From contig CM106585.1 of NCBI GenBank assembly GCA_048013815.1, positions 23,002,001-23,066,000 of the forward strand: a stretch of DNA of 64,000 nt, read 5' to 3'. This document shows positions 44,646-55,806 of this stretch, one piece after another. The position numbers and the translations under genes were made by a program. Source of the DNA: Setoptus koraiensis (lineage: Eukaryota > Arthropoda). Each line of letters starts with the position of its first letter. Position 1 is the first letter of the stretch. Under the pieces are notes generated by a model. It worked only from the letters and a program-made list of their open reading frames with translations, had not been told where the DNA came from and did not search any database.

Positions 44646-45023
44646 TCGTGCCCATGCGACCGGCGCCACAATGCCACAATTCGGCCCATTTGGCCAGATA
44701 ATTGTCGGTGGTGACTCATTGTTCGTCGTGTGTCGTGTCGCATTGTGGGCCCGCTTGTGACACCGCTGGCCGGGCGACAACACGCCGGACGAGCGCTTGT
44801 GAGCTGCTCCAAGTGACAACAAGCGGCACCATCCACAACAATGGAACAAATGCGCAAATTGGCATCTAGACGCCGATCAAAGTGTTGATCACAGTGGCAA
44901 AATTAGAATTGAACCGTTCGCCGGCCATAGTCACACAAATTCTCGCCACTGGCCGCAGTCGGCCGGCTCGCCAGTGAACCCACCGATTTCCGCGAAGCGG
45001 CTCATTTCTGCGGCACATTTGCA

Positions 45024-45064
45024 AGGAAGAAGCGCCGCTGTCGAGAATTCTCGAGCTTCTTCCT
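45024..45064. repeat. Nested inverted repeat
   Basis: Outer arms AGGAAGAAGC (45024-45033) and GCTTCTTCCT (45055-45064) enclose a perfect 14-bp palindrome TCGAGAATTCTCGA (45041-45054). GAA and TTC blocks recall heat-shock elements, but their spacing is not canonical. Confidence 0.85.
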
Positions 45065-46143
45065 CGCAACCAAGTGGCAAGAGTGCAACAGTGCGAAGTT
45101 TGCGCTCGGTGCGAAGACAGACAGGCGATCATATCGGCGCTTCGATTGAGCCGACGCTGGCCAGCAGTGTGGCTGCTCGCAGCGAGCGAAGAATCAATTT
45201 ATTTGTGCGCCTCTCACTCGGCGAATCGACGCTGGCCGCAAGTGACGCCACTGCGCTCGCCGGCGAACGTCCGCCGAGCGCCGAAGCCAACAGGAGGCAC
45301 CTGTCACAGGAGAGAACCGTTGGGAAAATGGGAATTCTTTTCCACTTTCGCTGGCTCATTCCTTTGTTTGTCGGCGAGCAACTTCTGTGGCTACTTCTCC
45401 GACGCGCCGCTAACCTATTATTGTCGATAATATAATATCACATATCTGTAATATTATACAATATTCATCAGCTGTTGCGGCCGGTTGTGCGGCGAGTGGT
45501 CACTCGTCGTCTCGCATGAGGATGCATACTTTTGCGCCGGCCACTTTAGCTGGCCGCATCAATATTATAATACATTATCGATGCTACTGCTGCTGCTGGC
45601 GCCACTTGTAGGCAGCCAGCGGTGAATGGTCAGCGATGGCGAGCCCGAGCAAGTGAATGGACAACGGATCGATGGCGAATAGAATGGAGAGAGATTGACA
45701 GCAACGCGTTGCCTTTCGCCTGATTGAAAAGCATTCATCACTCTCGCTGGCCAACCGGCCAACTGACCAACAGGCCAATAGGCCAACTGGCCAGCCAGCT
45801 CTGGCTAGCTCACTCACAAATTGACCAACTGAGTGACTGGCCAATTGAGAGTGATGCAACACACCAACCACAACAACCGGCCGCCATCCATTAGCCGGCC
45901 ACCACCAATTGCCAATAGATGGATCGGCGGCTGTATGTCTATTGGTTGCGTAAGTCGCACACACTGGCGGCTTGTGGCGCCAGCCTATTCAAATTGCGGC
46001 CGAACAACGGCGAAGAAAGAAAGTAATTACAAGTGTGCTGACCATTATACTGCGCGCTCATTTTATCCGCTCCGGCCCGTTGTTATTGGCACCTGAACGC
46101 ATGCGTTGTACGTTGCAAATCTCTGCCCGTCCGTCCGTCTAAC

Positions 46144-46227
46144 TAAGCTATTATATAAGATATTATATAAGCTATTATATGAGATATTATATGAGATATT
46201 ATATAAGATATTACGTAAGCTATTGTG
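46144..46227. repeat. 12-bp tandem array (7 units)
   Basis: Seven units of the form TAAGCTATTATA with G/C/T changes. The sixth unit ends in TTACG, and its junction with the seventh creates a TTACGTAA site (46211-46218). Confidence 0.9.
46211..46218. promoter_or_regulatory. TTACGTAA site 3 of cluster
   Basis: Exact octamer formed at a unit junction in the 12-bp tandem array. Confidence 0.3.
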
Positions 46228-47628
46228 TGGCTTGCATCTTGCGATGCGGCTTGCGATGCAAATATGAACGGCGCTTTGCAACGGATGTATCGATGAAATG
46301 AAACTGATGTATCAAATTCATGTTTGCCATAATGCGGACAGATTAGATCAGCTCGCTTTCATTGTTGCTGCCGAACAGATCGCTGCCGAACAGGTTGCTG
46401 CCAACAACAGTGGACACACTATCAGCCACCATTGAGTGCCTATGCCCGATATTGATTGATGTAATCAAACAATTGACTGCCACTAAGCTCATACTTACTC
46501 TCAATCATATAACAGCGCTTAAGCTTGCCAGTTTGAGCAACTTGTAACAGTTGCTCGTATCGGCTGAGCTGGCCATCATCAATTAGCCACTTCCTGTGTT
46601 GGCCAATGCGCCAACTGCCATCACACTATCTCCCACACACTCCCATCTCACATTGAGCCAAGCCAAGTCTGTGGCCAAAATGTGAGCCGCAACTGACCAC
46701 TCAACCGGCTCAGCTGGCTCGACCGGCTCAACTCGGCTCAACTCGGCTCAAAGATACACTTTCCATTGGAAATCACTTACCTCAGGTGAGTGATCAGGTG
46801 AGTGATTTGCATCGGGATGAGTACGAGCGAAAGTATTGATTGTGTGTGTCACAACAATTGTGTTGTCGGTTGTATAACATGGTCACAAGTGAGTCATTGT
46901 GTTATTAGTGAATGATCGCTGCCAGTGGCAAACGACGATTGTTTCTGGTCATGCCAATTATTGCTACTGGCCGCCGCCGCTGCTGCTGCTATGATAACGT
47001 TGTCATGACAATGTAACGGTCAATCATGCTCAGGTAGCCGCTGCTATTAGCGGACGAATGCGCGTTCCTCTTCGTCCGCTGCCTTCCTCTGCCGGCTTCT
47101 TCTGCTGGCTTCTGCTGGCTTCTTCTGCTGGCTTCTCCGTTGGTCGCCACTGGTCGCCGTTGCTGAGCCGCCGGTCGTCGTGGAGCGCCGACCAACGAGC
47201 CGGCCTAAGAAATCGATTGGCCGGCCAAGCGGCGAGCGGCTACTTAATTGCAACTATTGACCAGTGCTACCCGATTGAGATTAGCAGCAATCATTGGCTA
47301 CACATTGTACAGACACAGGGCACAGGTGGTTGCTGTCGGACGAGCCAGCAAAGACGAGCAGGATATCATGGTCGTCTAGACGTATGTGGTTAGGCGAGAA
47401 CAACATCAGCGGCGGCGCCACTGGCGACCAGCAATGGAAATAGCGGCAAAGACAATGAGCACTCTAGCGATGATAATAATTATTTAATACCATGCTTGCC
47501 GTGGCGCAATTGTCATGATGCAATCCAGTCCATTGACGACAAAGATGACTTTGCCAATGATTGTCATTGTGACTGCTTGTGACCATGTCCATACATGATG
47601 CAATGCTGCTACTACCTCACATTACATC

Positions 47629-47654
47629 ACACACACACACACACACACACACAC
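47629..47654. repeat. (AC)n microsatellite
   Basis: A 26-bp pure AC run about 350 bp from the 9-codon exon. Confidence 0.95.
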
Positions 47655-47794
47655 AAGTAGTGAAAGTGGGCCCGAATTGGTCGGTCGTCATCATCACGAC
47701 CACGACCGACCAAGCGCACAACACGACACAATACATACGCAACATCGATACGTATACCAGTGTGTGTAGTTACTACCGTCACTGGTGCCACTTG

Positions 47795-47802
47795 TTACGT
47801 AA
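47795..47802. promoter_or_regulatory. TTACGTAA site 4 of cluster
   Basis: GTTACGTAAC, with GTGTTACGG and a GTTACGCAAC variant within the next 45 bp; about 210 bp downstream of the 9-codon exon's donor, inside the inferred intron. Confidence 0.4.
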
Positions 47803-48005
47803 CACCGTGTTACGGTTTACAGCGGCATGTTACGCAACAAGCCGCACTGGTCAGCACCAGTCATCCCATAATGACGATAACGGTAACAGGTAACGGGTAG
47901 CAGGTAACGAGTCACAGCTACTGGAGTGGTCACTATGTACGCATGTGAGCATGTAAACAATGTGATATAATGATCATAATGATGCCTATGGCTAAAAAAA
48001 CTCAC

Positions 48006-48032
48006 CTGTTGCGATAGCTTGTTGAGTCTCAT
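48006..48032 (-). CDS. Low-complexity secreted protein, candidate first coding exon (9 codons)
   Basis: The minus strand reads an ATG with A at -3, then nine codons MRLNKLSQQ, ending at a perfect donor CAG/GTGAGT in phase 0. Joined to exon 2 it makes a complete N-terminus: two basic residues, then LVTIVLVALLAITTSF and a CSA cleavage site. A short first coding exon followed by a long intron is common in arthropod cuticle and secreted protein genes. The junction spans 9,995 bp and other first exons may exist. A CAG/GTGAGG donor at about 40089 was tested but has the wrong phase. Confidence 0.55.
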
Positions 48033-48614
48033 GATGATGTTGAACAAATTGTTATTATTATTATTATTGTTTCTGCAATTACTAATAATGCTGCTGCTGT
48101 CGCTATTATCTCTTCTCCTTCTTCTTAAACTACTGGTGCTGTTGTCGGTAGTTGCGTCTGTCTCGCTGGCTGCGGCCAACAAATTTGATCTGTCCGTTAG
48201 CAGTCGTCTAACGTTGTTGTCGCTATGTAATCGCGTATGGCTGATAGTGAAGGCTGGTTGTTGTTGTTGTTGCTGCTTTGGATGCACTTGCTGCTGCTGC
48301 TGTTGCTGTTGCTGTTGAGTGTGCGGGCAATAATGGAGATCACGATTTAAATGATGTTGCTGCTTATGAATGATGCGATGAGGCGCCTCTCTACCTGTTA
48401 GGCCACTTGATGTTACTGTTGCCAACACAGAGGATAATTTCTCAATTATGCAAATCTTGTCTCGATTGTCAATTGTTTTAATTTTTGATTTTGTTGTCAA
48501 ATTATTTGCTGATGCTGTTGTAATTGCTGGTGCTGCTTTTGCTGCTGTTGTTGTTATTGTCGGTGTTGTAATTGGTGTATTAGCGTCGTCGTTGGCCACT
48601 AATGATGGCGTCAT
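48033..48614 (-). other. In-frame upstream extension or 5' leader of the secreted-protein gene
   Basis: The frame of the 9-codon exon stays open upstream for 194 more codons to an ATG at 48614. The extension is Thr/Ala-rich, then glutamine runs, LRRRRRDNSDSSS and an asparagine run. If translated from 48614 the hydrophobic segment would lie near residue 210 and act as a signal anchor or internal signal. If translation starts at 48032 this is 5' untranslated sequence. Low-complexity CAG/AAC repeats lower the chance of stops, so openness is weak evidence. Confidence 0.4.
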
Positions 48615-49315
48615 TGCGCGTTACCTAATGGCCTAGGCAAAATAATATCTGCTTTTGCTTATCTTATCCAACTTTGTATTTCCAATTGAGTGTGTGTATG
48701 TGCAAACACGACGGATAATTTTGTTGAACTGATTGCGATATGTTGGGCTTATGAATAATGATATTATGCGCTGTTGGCTGACTGACTGACTGATCAACTC
48801 GATATGTTCAACATGAGTGCTCTATGCTCTCATATGTGTACACTATAGACTCTATAGTATAGAGATGTTGTTTGTGTTTCAAGCAATAGCAAACTACTAA
48901 TGATTTAATGCAATCCAATTTGATTAAATCTGATTGGATTTGATTCAATTTAATTTGGTTTGATATGAGCCTCTCGTCTCATCTCATGCCAATGTTATTT
49001 TGATCTCTGTTGCTGTTGCGGCCGCTTGTGTGCAAGTGCTCGCGTTAAAACTACTGCTTGTTGTTAATAGTTGTTGTTGTTGCTGTTGCTGTTGTTGCGA
49101 TGATGACGACTATGATGATGATAATGATGATGAAGACGATAACCAACTCTTGGCAATACCACTACTCGGCTATTACTTCCCATTGATGCTGCTGCAAATG
49201 ATGATTCATCAATTCACCTGTTGTTTATCTGTCTCTTCATTTGTCCGTTTGTCTATTTGTTTGCCTAACTGACCGTTAGTCTTAGCCGTTGATGATACGC
49301 TAAGTCAACCCAAGT

Positions 49316-49319
<4 letters not shown>

Positions 49320-49349
<30 letters not shown>
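49320..49349. repeat. (GT)n microsatellite
   Basis: About 30 bp of pure GT followed by an imperfect GT-rich tail. Confidence 0.95.
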
Positions 49350-49350
<1 letters not shown>

Positions 49351-49516
49351 GTGCGTGTGTGTGTGTTCCTGCCCAGGTAACGTCAAATATTGAAATGATT
49401 ATTGACAGACGAAAAGAGATGTTAATGCTGAATCAATGCTCAACGAAGCCAACGCCGGCACCACTTTACTTTCTCCATAACTGTGTGTGTGTTTACGGTG
49501 CCCGGAGTGTTCATCA

Positions 49517-49524
49517 TTACGTAA
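49517..49524. promoter_or_regulatory. TTACGTAA site 5 of cluster
   Basis: ATTACGTAAT, 42 bp from the next copy; the closest pair in the cluster. Confidence 0.4.
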
Positions 49525-49558
49525 TGCCACTCGCTAGCATTATTGGCCCTAAATACCG

Positions 49559-49566
49559 TTACGTAA
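49559..49566. promoter_or_regulatory. TTACGTAA site 6 of cluster
   Basis: GTTACGTAAC, spaced 42 bp (four helical turns) from site 5, about 950 bp upstream of the 48614 ATG on the gene strand. Confidence 0.4.
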
Positions 49567-52500
49567 CAAGCGAATGGGGGCGTCCACTGTCCAATTAAGT
49601 CACTCCTACTAATATTTTGCAGCAGCAACTAACTGACCGCTGGTCAGTTCAGGTGATGCGCTCAACAAGCGCTAGCGACTGCACAATGAGCTGCTGCTGC
49701 TGCTGTTGCTAGACTCTAGGAGGAGTCTAACGGTGGCGTTAAATGGCGCGCAACAGGTGCCAGCTAGCCGTGCGGCCAGTGGCAGGCCGAAGCTAATAGC
49801 TGGTAGCTATTAGCTAGTGATGGCGCGGTGCTGAGTGATCAGCTGAAGCGGCCAGCCGGCAAATATTGCGTAATAATAATAATGATAAAAATATTGGCCG
49901 CAGTTTGAACTGATTATATTGGCCAGTGAGAGGGAGAGAGAGAGAGAGTGGCCTATCATCGTATTGTAATTGATAGCTTAATTCATCAAAGCTGCAACTC
50001 ATCGGACTGTCCGACTGTCTGACTGTTTTCGTCGTGGAATCATGCGCTTTAGATTGATTGGTGGCTATTTTTTGGCCAACACAATTGGCAAGCCATTCAT
50101 TCATTATTTATTTATTTGGCCATATCGCCGTTTTATCGTTTTGTGTCGGATCGTGCATGCACGACTAACTCAATAATAGCGCTAGACGCAATAATAGTGC
50201 CAGACGCAAATAATATTAATAGACAAAGACAGAAGAAAGTGATTACAAGCGTGTCCATTGTTGGCTCAACAATCGGACAGATATAATATCACTGATATTA
50301 CTGATCGGCGGCATTATCGGGCCGCAACGGCATCCCAGGTATTACATGTATGGCGATCGAGGCCGACCAGTGAAATGAATCATTCATTTTGGATTGCAAT
50401 GAGCGATTCATTTGAATGACAGATTGACAAATGTGAGTCACAACGAAGATTCATCACTCGCCGTTTGTTGAGCTCGAAACCATTGAATCAATAGACAAAC
50501 GATCGGACCAGATGCGATGGGATCGATTCGGAATGATAATCCGGCGCTCATTCTAATGCAATTTTCGTTTCAGAATTGTTCGTCCCAGATTCAGCGAAGC
50601 CAAAATCATGCACTCGCAACGGGGCCCCCGAATAAAAGAAGGCGTGCGTTCATTTATATTTATATATATATATGCGCGCTGTTTATATATGTTTATTTGT
50701 TTATTCGTTATCGACGCTAACTTGTACAACATGTGCGCATACTTATATAATATATTATGTTATATAACAAACTTGTGTGTGGATATTTATATAAGCATTT
50801 ATATAAACGGCGCCGGTCGGCGATAACAACGCTTTGAGTCAGACGACGGTTCGGCAGAAAAACTCACCGGTTATGTATGATAAAACGCACACGGATAATA
50901 ATAATAATAATCAAACGCCTTATTAGCCGGCGCTGTGTTATGTGTTAAATGTAACGTAATGTAATGTAAGGTATGCTTAAAAACAGTGCCGTTCTCTCGA
51001 GCCGAATGCGTTCTCGCGAGCCGAATCCGCTCTCGCGAGAAGCCGAATGCGAGCCAGCGCAGCCATGCATTCGAGCGAGCCAGCCGGCCAGAGCAATGCG
51101 AGAGATGAATGGTTGCAGTTGGTCATTTCCTAGCAGCGGCATCAAAAGAATTCATCACTCTTGTTGTTGTTGTCCATTTCTTTTCTATCGATGGCTGCCA
51201 GCTCGACGGCTGGCTTATCGGCCGGCTCGTCGGTTGGCTCGTCGGTTGGCTCGTCGTTGGGCGAGCTTCTCCGCTGGCGAGCTCCTTGGCCGACCGGCTA
51301 ATCTGGCCCGGCTCATTGCATCACAATTCATCAGAGGCAGCAACTTAAAACTGTTCACTTGCATGTAGGCAGACGGGACAGGCAGCCGGCCAGTGGCAGT
51401 AGTTACAAAGTTTAAGCTTTAAATGGTGCCAGAAATCCATTAAATCTGCTCATTAGACTTAGAACTTCTTCATTATATAAGGTTGTAACACACAGGCCGG
51501 CGTAAGCCGGTGATTGGCCAGCGCCTGGTCTTGCCAAACTGACAGCCCCTAGATAGATAGTGCAACGACCATAGATTAATGTCTCTATCAGCTCACTAAC
51601 TAGGAACTGGGCGCACTGGCGACGCGGCCAACCGGCCGCCGACCGACCGACCGGCCGACGTACGCCACCAAAACGGCGCGTCTGGTGCATGAGTTAATCC
51701 GGGCCGCCGACGCTCGAGCCGGCCGGGCCAGCGGAGCCGGTCGCGGCTCCCCATTCGGCGGATTCGGCCGCACTCAAAATGCCAAAATGGGGCCGGGCGG
51801 CAGCACACTGACAGAGCTTGTTGTTGTTGCGGGCTTGCAGTTCGTGGATCGGCCCGAGTCGCCGGTGGCTCCAGCGGCCAGCGCATTTGTGCGGCCGGCC
51901 GATTTGTGCTGAGGATTTTCCTTTTTCTCTGGCGATCTCTTTTTTGCCGCTCGCTGTCCGCCCAGCCGCCAGTTGCCTCATCGCCATTGCTCATCATCGG
52001 CGCCAACACAAACCAAGCGGCGCCAACCCGACGACCAGCCAGCAAGCGGCCACAAAACCGGCAAAAACTGACGCTGTTTTGTCCGAATAAATTGTGTGTG
52101 CGTTTGCTAAATTGCTAATTAATCAACTGTTTCTTTTTCTTCACTTGTACTTGTGTGTTACGCAACTGTAGTACGGTCACTATAGTGACTCTCTCGCTAG
52201 CTCGCTCGTTGTTATTTGTCGCACAATTAGCGCACCCCAAACACAGGGCCAGCTCTCACAGGGCAACTGGCCACTGTGTTGGCTCAACTTTGTAGCTCTC
52301 ACAGCGACCATTGTAGCAACATCAAGCGACAATAACGACAGCGGCCGAATCATTAATCACGCCCTCGGACCGAGCGAGCTATTTTGACACTTGCAACAGG
52401 TGAATTTATTATTGGCGCTCTCACACAAGCTCTCACAAGCCTCCCATCCGAACATTCGAACATTCGAACATGCAGACGTCCAAACATTCGAGCCGTTCGC

Positions 52501-52977
52501 AAGTCGGTAGTCGCATTTGTTTTTGTTTGTTTATCCCTTCGCTTCTTCACCTGTCCGGCGCCGCTTGTTCGCTGGTCGTTGGCTGTCCGGCGAGCCAATT
52601 CTTTGCCAATCTCTCCTCTCGCCGGCCGCTCCGACAAACCGGGCTGGCGTGTGCGGATCCCTCTATCGCAGTTTAACGCGCATTAATCTGCAGCGTGGGC
52701 GCGGCGCCCCAGATGCGCCACTGTCAGCAGCCAGTGAAGACAGGTGCAGAGGGCGAGCCTTTGTTCGCACAGCAACAACAACGCCAACAACAACAACAGC
52801 AGCAGCAACAACAACAACATTGCCGCTCGTCGGCTTATTACGCCTAATTGGTGTCGGACCGTCGTTTCTCACAGGCTATCTCTCTGTAATATCTTGCGTC
52901 GGCCCAAACGAACCAGCGCAAGCATAAACAAAGAAGCAGCGACTGGCGGCCAATTATTGCAGCTTTTTCTCGTTTTC

Positions 52978-53044
52978 TCGATTCTCTAAATTCTCTAAAT
53001 TCTCTAAATTCTTTCAATTCTCTCAATTCTCTCAATTCTCGCGA
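52978..53044. repeat. 10-bp degenerate tandem array
   Basis: About six to seven units of ATTCTCTAAA/ATTCTCTCAA type, pyrimidine-rich on the plus strand. Confidence 0.85.
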
Positions 53045-53627
53045 TTCTTTTCCGTTCTTTTTCTCCGTTTCGCCAGTTTCTTCAGTTTGGCCATTTTCTC
53101 CATTGCTCCGTTTTCTTGGTCTTGCTCATCTTCGCTGGAAGATGCTCAGCATTCGTGCGACCGACGGTGCTCAGTGCTCGAGTTGATTCGTTTGGTCTCT
53201 GATGCAATATCCACTGACCGCTGTTTGGGCCAATGCTGATAATGCAGTCAATGTTTATTTTTCTTCAATCTTCAAACGACCACGATGACCATGCTAATCA
53301 CTCACTAAACAACAAGTGAGTTAGTTAGTCTTGTTAGGGATTCATTAGTTGAGAGACTAACGCAACTCGCATGATGCTTGCAATGACGAGCAGCATGACG
53401 ATGATGAGATATGTTTGTGTTTGCCCGACATGACAAGCAGCGCCACCATTAACCGGCATTCGCCGGTTCATGGTGCCGCCAAATGGCAGCTCTGGCAAGC
53501 TCTATAGTCACTGTTGAGAGAGTGGCTTGTCGACTGGTCACAACGAGCCCGAGTTCATATTTATATGTATTGACGCAATGTGAGAGAGTTGCGCAAGCCA
53601 ATGGTTAATTTATTCCATCATCATCTA

Positions 53628-53635
53628 TTACGTAA
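53628..53635. promoter_or_regulatory. TTACGTAA site 7 of cluster
   Basis: ATTACGTAAC, about 100 bp before a long CAA/CAG run. Confidence 0.35.
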
Positions 53636-53737
53636 CAACTGGTGCAGCAATAATGGCAGCATCCTTTGTCTATTGTTGCTGTTGCTGGCCAGTTATTGTT
53701 GCAACAACGAGACACAAGACAACTATTTAAAGCACAA

Positions 53738-53838
53738 CAACGACAACAACAGCAACAACAGCAACAACAGCAACAACAGCAACAACAGCAACAACAGCAA
53801 CAACAACAACAACGACAACAACGGCAACAGCAACAACT
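53738..53838. repeat. (CAACAG)n / CAA run
   Basis: About 100 bp of CAACAG hexamers and CAA/CGA triplets, open in several frames. No gene context supports translation. Confidence 0.9.
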
Positions 53839-54840
53839 TATTATTGGGCTGTATTCACCTGTGAATAGCTAAACACATGAACGGTGGACGAGAGTGATTG
53901 ATTGATTAGAGCGCGTGTCTAGTCCGTTACCATGGCATTGTTACTGTATCATTATTGTTGTGAGCTCCATGAATACTGGCTTCATTATCATATATCTGGA
54001 TACAGTTGCCTGGATTATGTTGGCATGGCAACGCCATACTGTTACACACTGTTACAGACAATCAACACATGAGAATCTTTCGTGATGAGCTCAATGAGTC
54101 AATGAGTCGTCGTCACATTTATCGCACTCTCCATTTGCGCACTGGTCAGTCTAGACTGTCCAGTCTGCACTGTGCGGTTGAGGTGAGAAGAATGAGGAAG
54201 TGATTACGTTGAACAACGATTCTCGGGGTGTCTTGCGCCGTTCTGGCGACTGGACGGATAAAATTATTACCTTGTTATTGGCGTGCACTTGCCAGCAGCA
54301 ACACTTGAAAATAACGCGCCTCGCTCAATGACCAACAATATAAACGAATTTGATTAGCGGCGATCATTTTGATTGGATTTGTGGCGGCTTCTGTGCCGTT
54401 GCTTTCGCTTAATTTCGCTCTAGCTCGCTCCATCTCGCTTCATCGCGCCTCATTTCGCTCCATCCGTCAGCCGGCTCGGTAGCAATAGTGAGCCGGTGCG
54501 CAAGTGACCATTACGGCCACTCGGAATGCCACTATCCACTTTACTCCGACATGCACTGTCCGGCACAAGCTAAACAGCAACATCCACCACTCGGGCCAAT
54601 GTGATGAGAGTGGGCATCAATCATGACTGGCGCTCATGATTGGCCTGCGCGCTGTTGCCAGTGTGCGAGCGAAAATAAAACGAAACGAAACGAAATAAAA
54701 CGAAATGAAATGGAAGATGATGAATTAATTAAAAGTGATTAGTAGTAGACACATGATTGCCATTTGCTGTTGCTGTTGCCGTTGCTGCTGCCGTTGTTAT
54801 TTTGCAATGCAACAAGCAACCAAATCTAATGTTGTTCTCC

Positions 54841-54895
54841 AATGTTGTTGTTGTTGTTGTTGTTGTTGCTGTTGTTGTTGTTGTTGCTGTTGGAC
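54841..54895. repeat. (GTT)n run with GCT interruptions
   Basis: About 55 bp of TTG/TTGCTG triplets; polyasparagine or polycysteine frames across it are artefacts. Confidence 0.9.
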
Positions 54896-55764
54896 TGCAA
54901 CGACCCAAACAACAACAACAGCAACTCTTCTATCACCACACTCTGACGAGACAACGTGACGATGACGTAAGCATGCCGGCCAAATAATCTCTTCAAGTCA
55001 GCGGTGCAATTGTCAGGCGCAGTCAGCTGTTGCATGATGATCATTGCATGAGTATGATGGTGAAAATAAATGAGAGTTAACAAGAGTTAAATGAAGGTGT
55101 TGCAAATCATTGCTCATGTGACTTGATGATGATGACGATGATGATGCAATCATTGCCAGTCGATGCAAGTCGATATTTACAGCGCGCCGATAGATAATTT
55201 ATAGATGGTTTATAATTTATAGATAGATTAGTTTCACCGCATCGCAAATATAATAATAATAATAATAAACGAGCGACAAAACAAGGAAGCTCACACTTGT
55301 TGATGGCATGGCGATGATGCTGACGACGACGATGATGATGATATAACCGTTATTTGCTTTGATCTATTGAACCATTGCAACAACTTTCGCGCTACGCTAA
55401 CCACCAACCAACCAACACCAAACAAGCAAACAGCCAAACAACCCAACAACCAAACAACCAAACAACCGAACGAGCAAACAAGCAAATAAAAGATAAGGCA
55501 CAAAAGGCAAGTTTGAGTGTTATATCGATTTGGCTAAAATTGATAAGCTCACTTTGGTTGATTAGTGCATGCAAATGGCAAATGGCGCCTGAGTGAGCAT
55601 GATGCAAACGGTTCAAATGAAATTGGTTCAACCCAACTAATCGATGCAAATCAGCGCGATTCTTCATTGGCTCTCGTTGTTTGTTGTGTGCGTTTGCAAT
55701 TGATTCTTGGCCAGACTCTGGCCGCCAGAGTGATTATTATTACAACATACAAACAAATGAATCT

Positions 55765-55806
55765 CTGGCGACTGGCGACTGGCGACTGGCGACTGGCGAC
55801 TGGCGA
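55765..55806. repeat. 7-bp tandem array, (CTGGCGA)6
   Basis: Six perfect copies followed by two CTCGAGA-type derivatives. A seven-base unit cycles all three frames, which explains repetitive frames on both strands. Confidence 0.95.

Larger units (their letters stand above)
38011..48005 (-). other. Inferred first intron of the secreted-protein gene (about 10 kb)
   Basis: AT-rich in its first 2.8 kb (38.0-40.8 kb), then GC-richer and GGCC-laden. Contains (AC)n at 40665-40690, a CAA/CAG run at 41586-41635, a 16-bp tandem array at 41748-41827, a 33-bp palindrome at 43853-43885, a nested inverted repeat at 45024-45064, a 12-bp tandem array at 46144-46227, (AC)n at 47629-47654 and four exact TTACGTAA sites. 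Frames inside it are shadows of repeats and GC-rich DNA. Confidence 0.45.

Noticed and set aside
43221-45435. Overlapping GC-rich frames of 80-165 codons on both strands
   Set aside because: They overlap each other in several frames, are Arg/Ala/Ser-rich, lack domains, and sit in a GC-rich repeat field where stops are rare.
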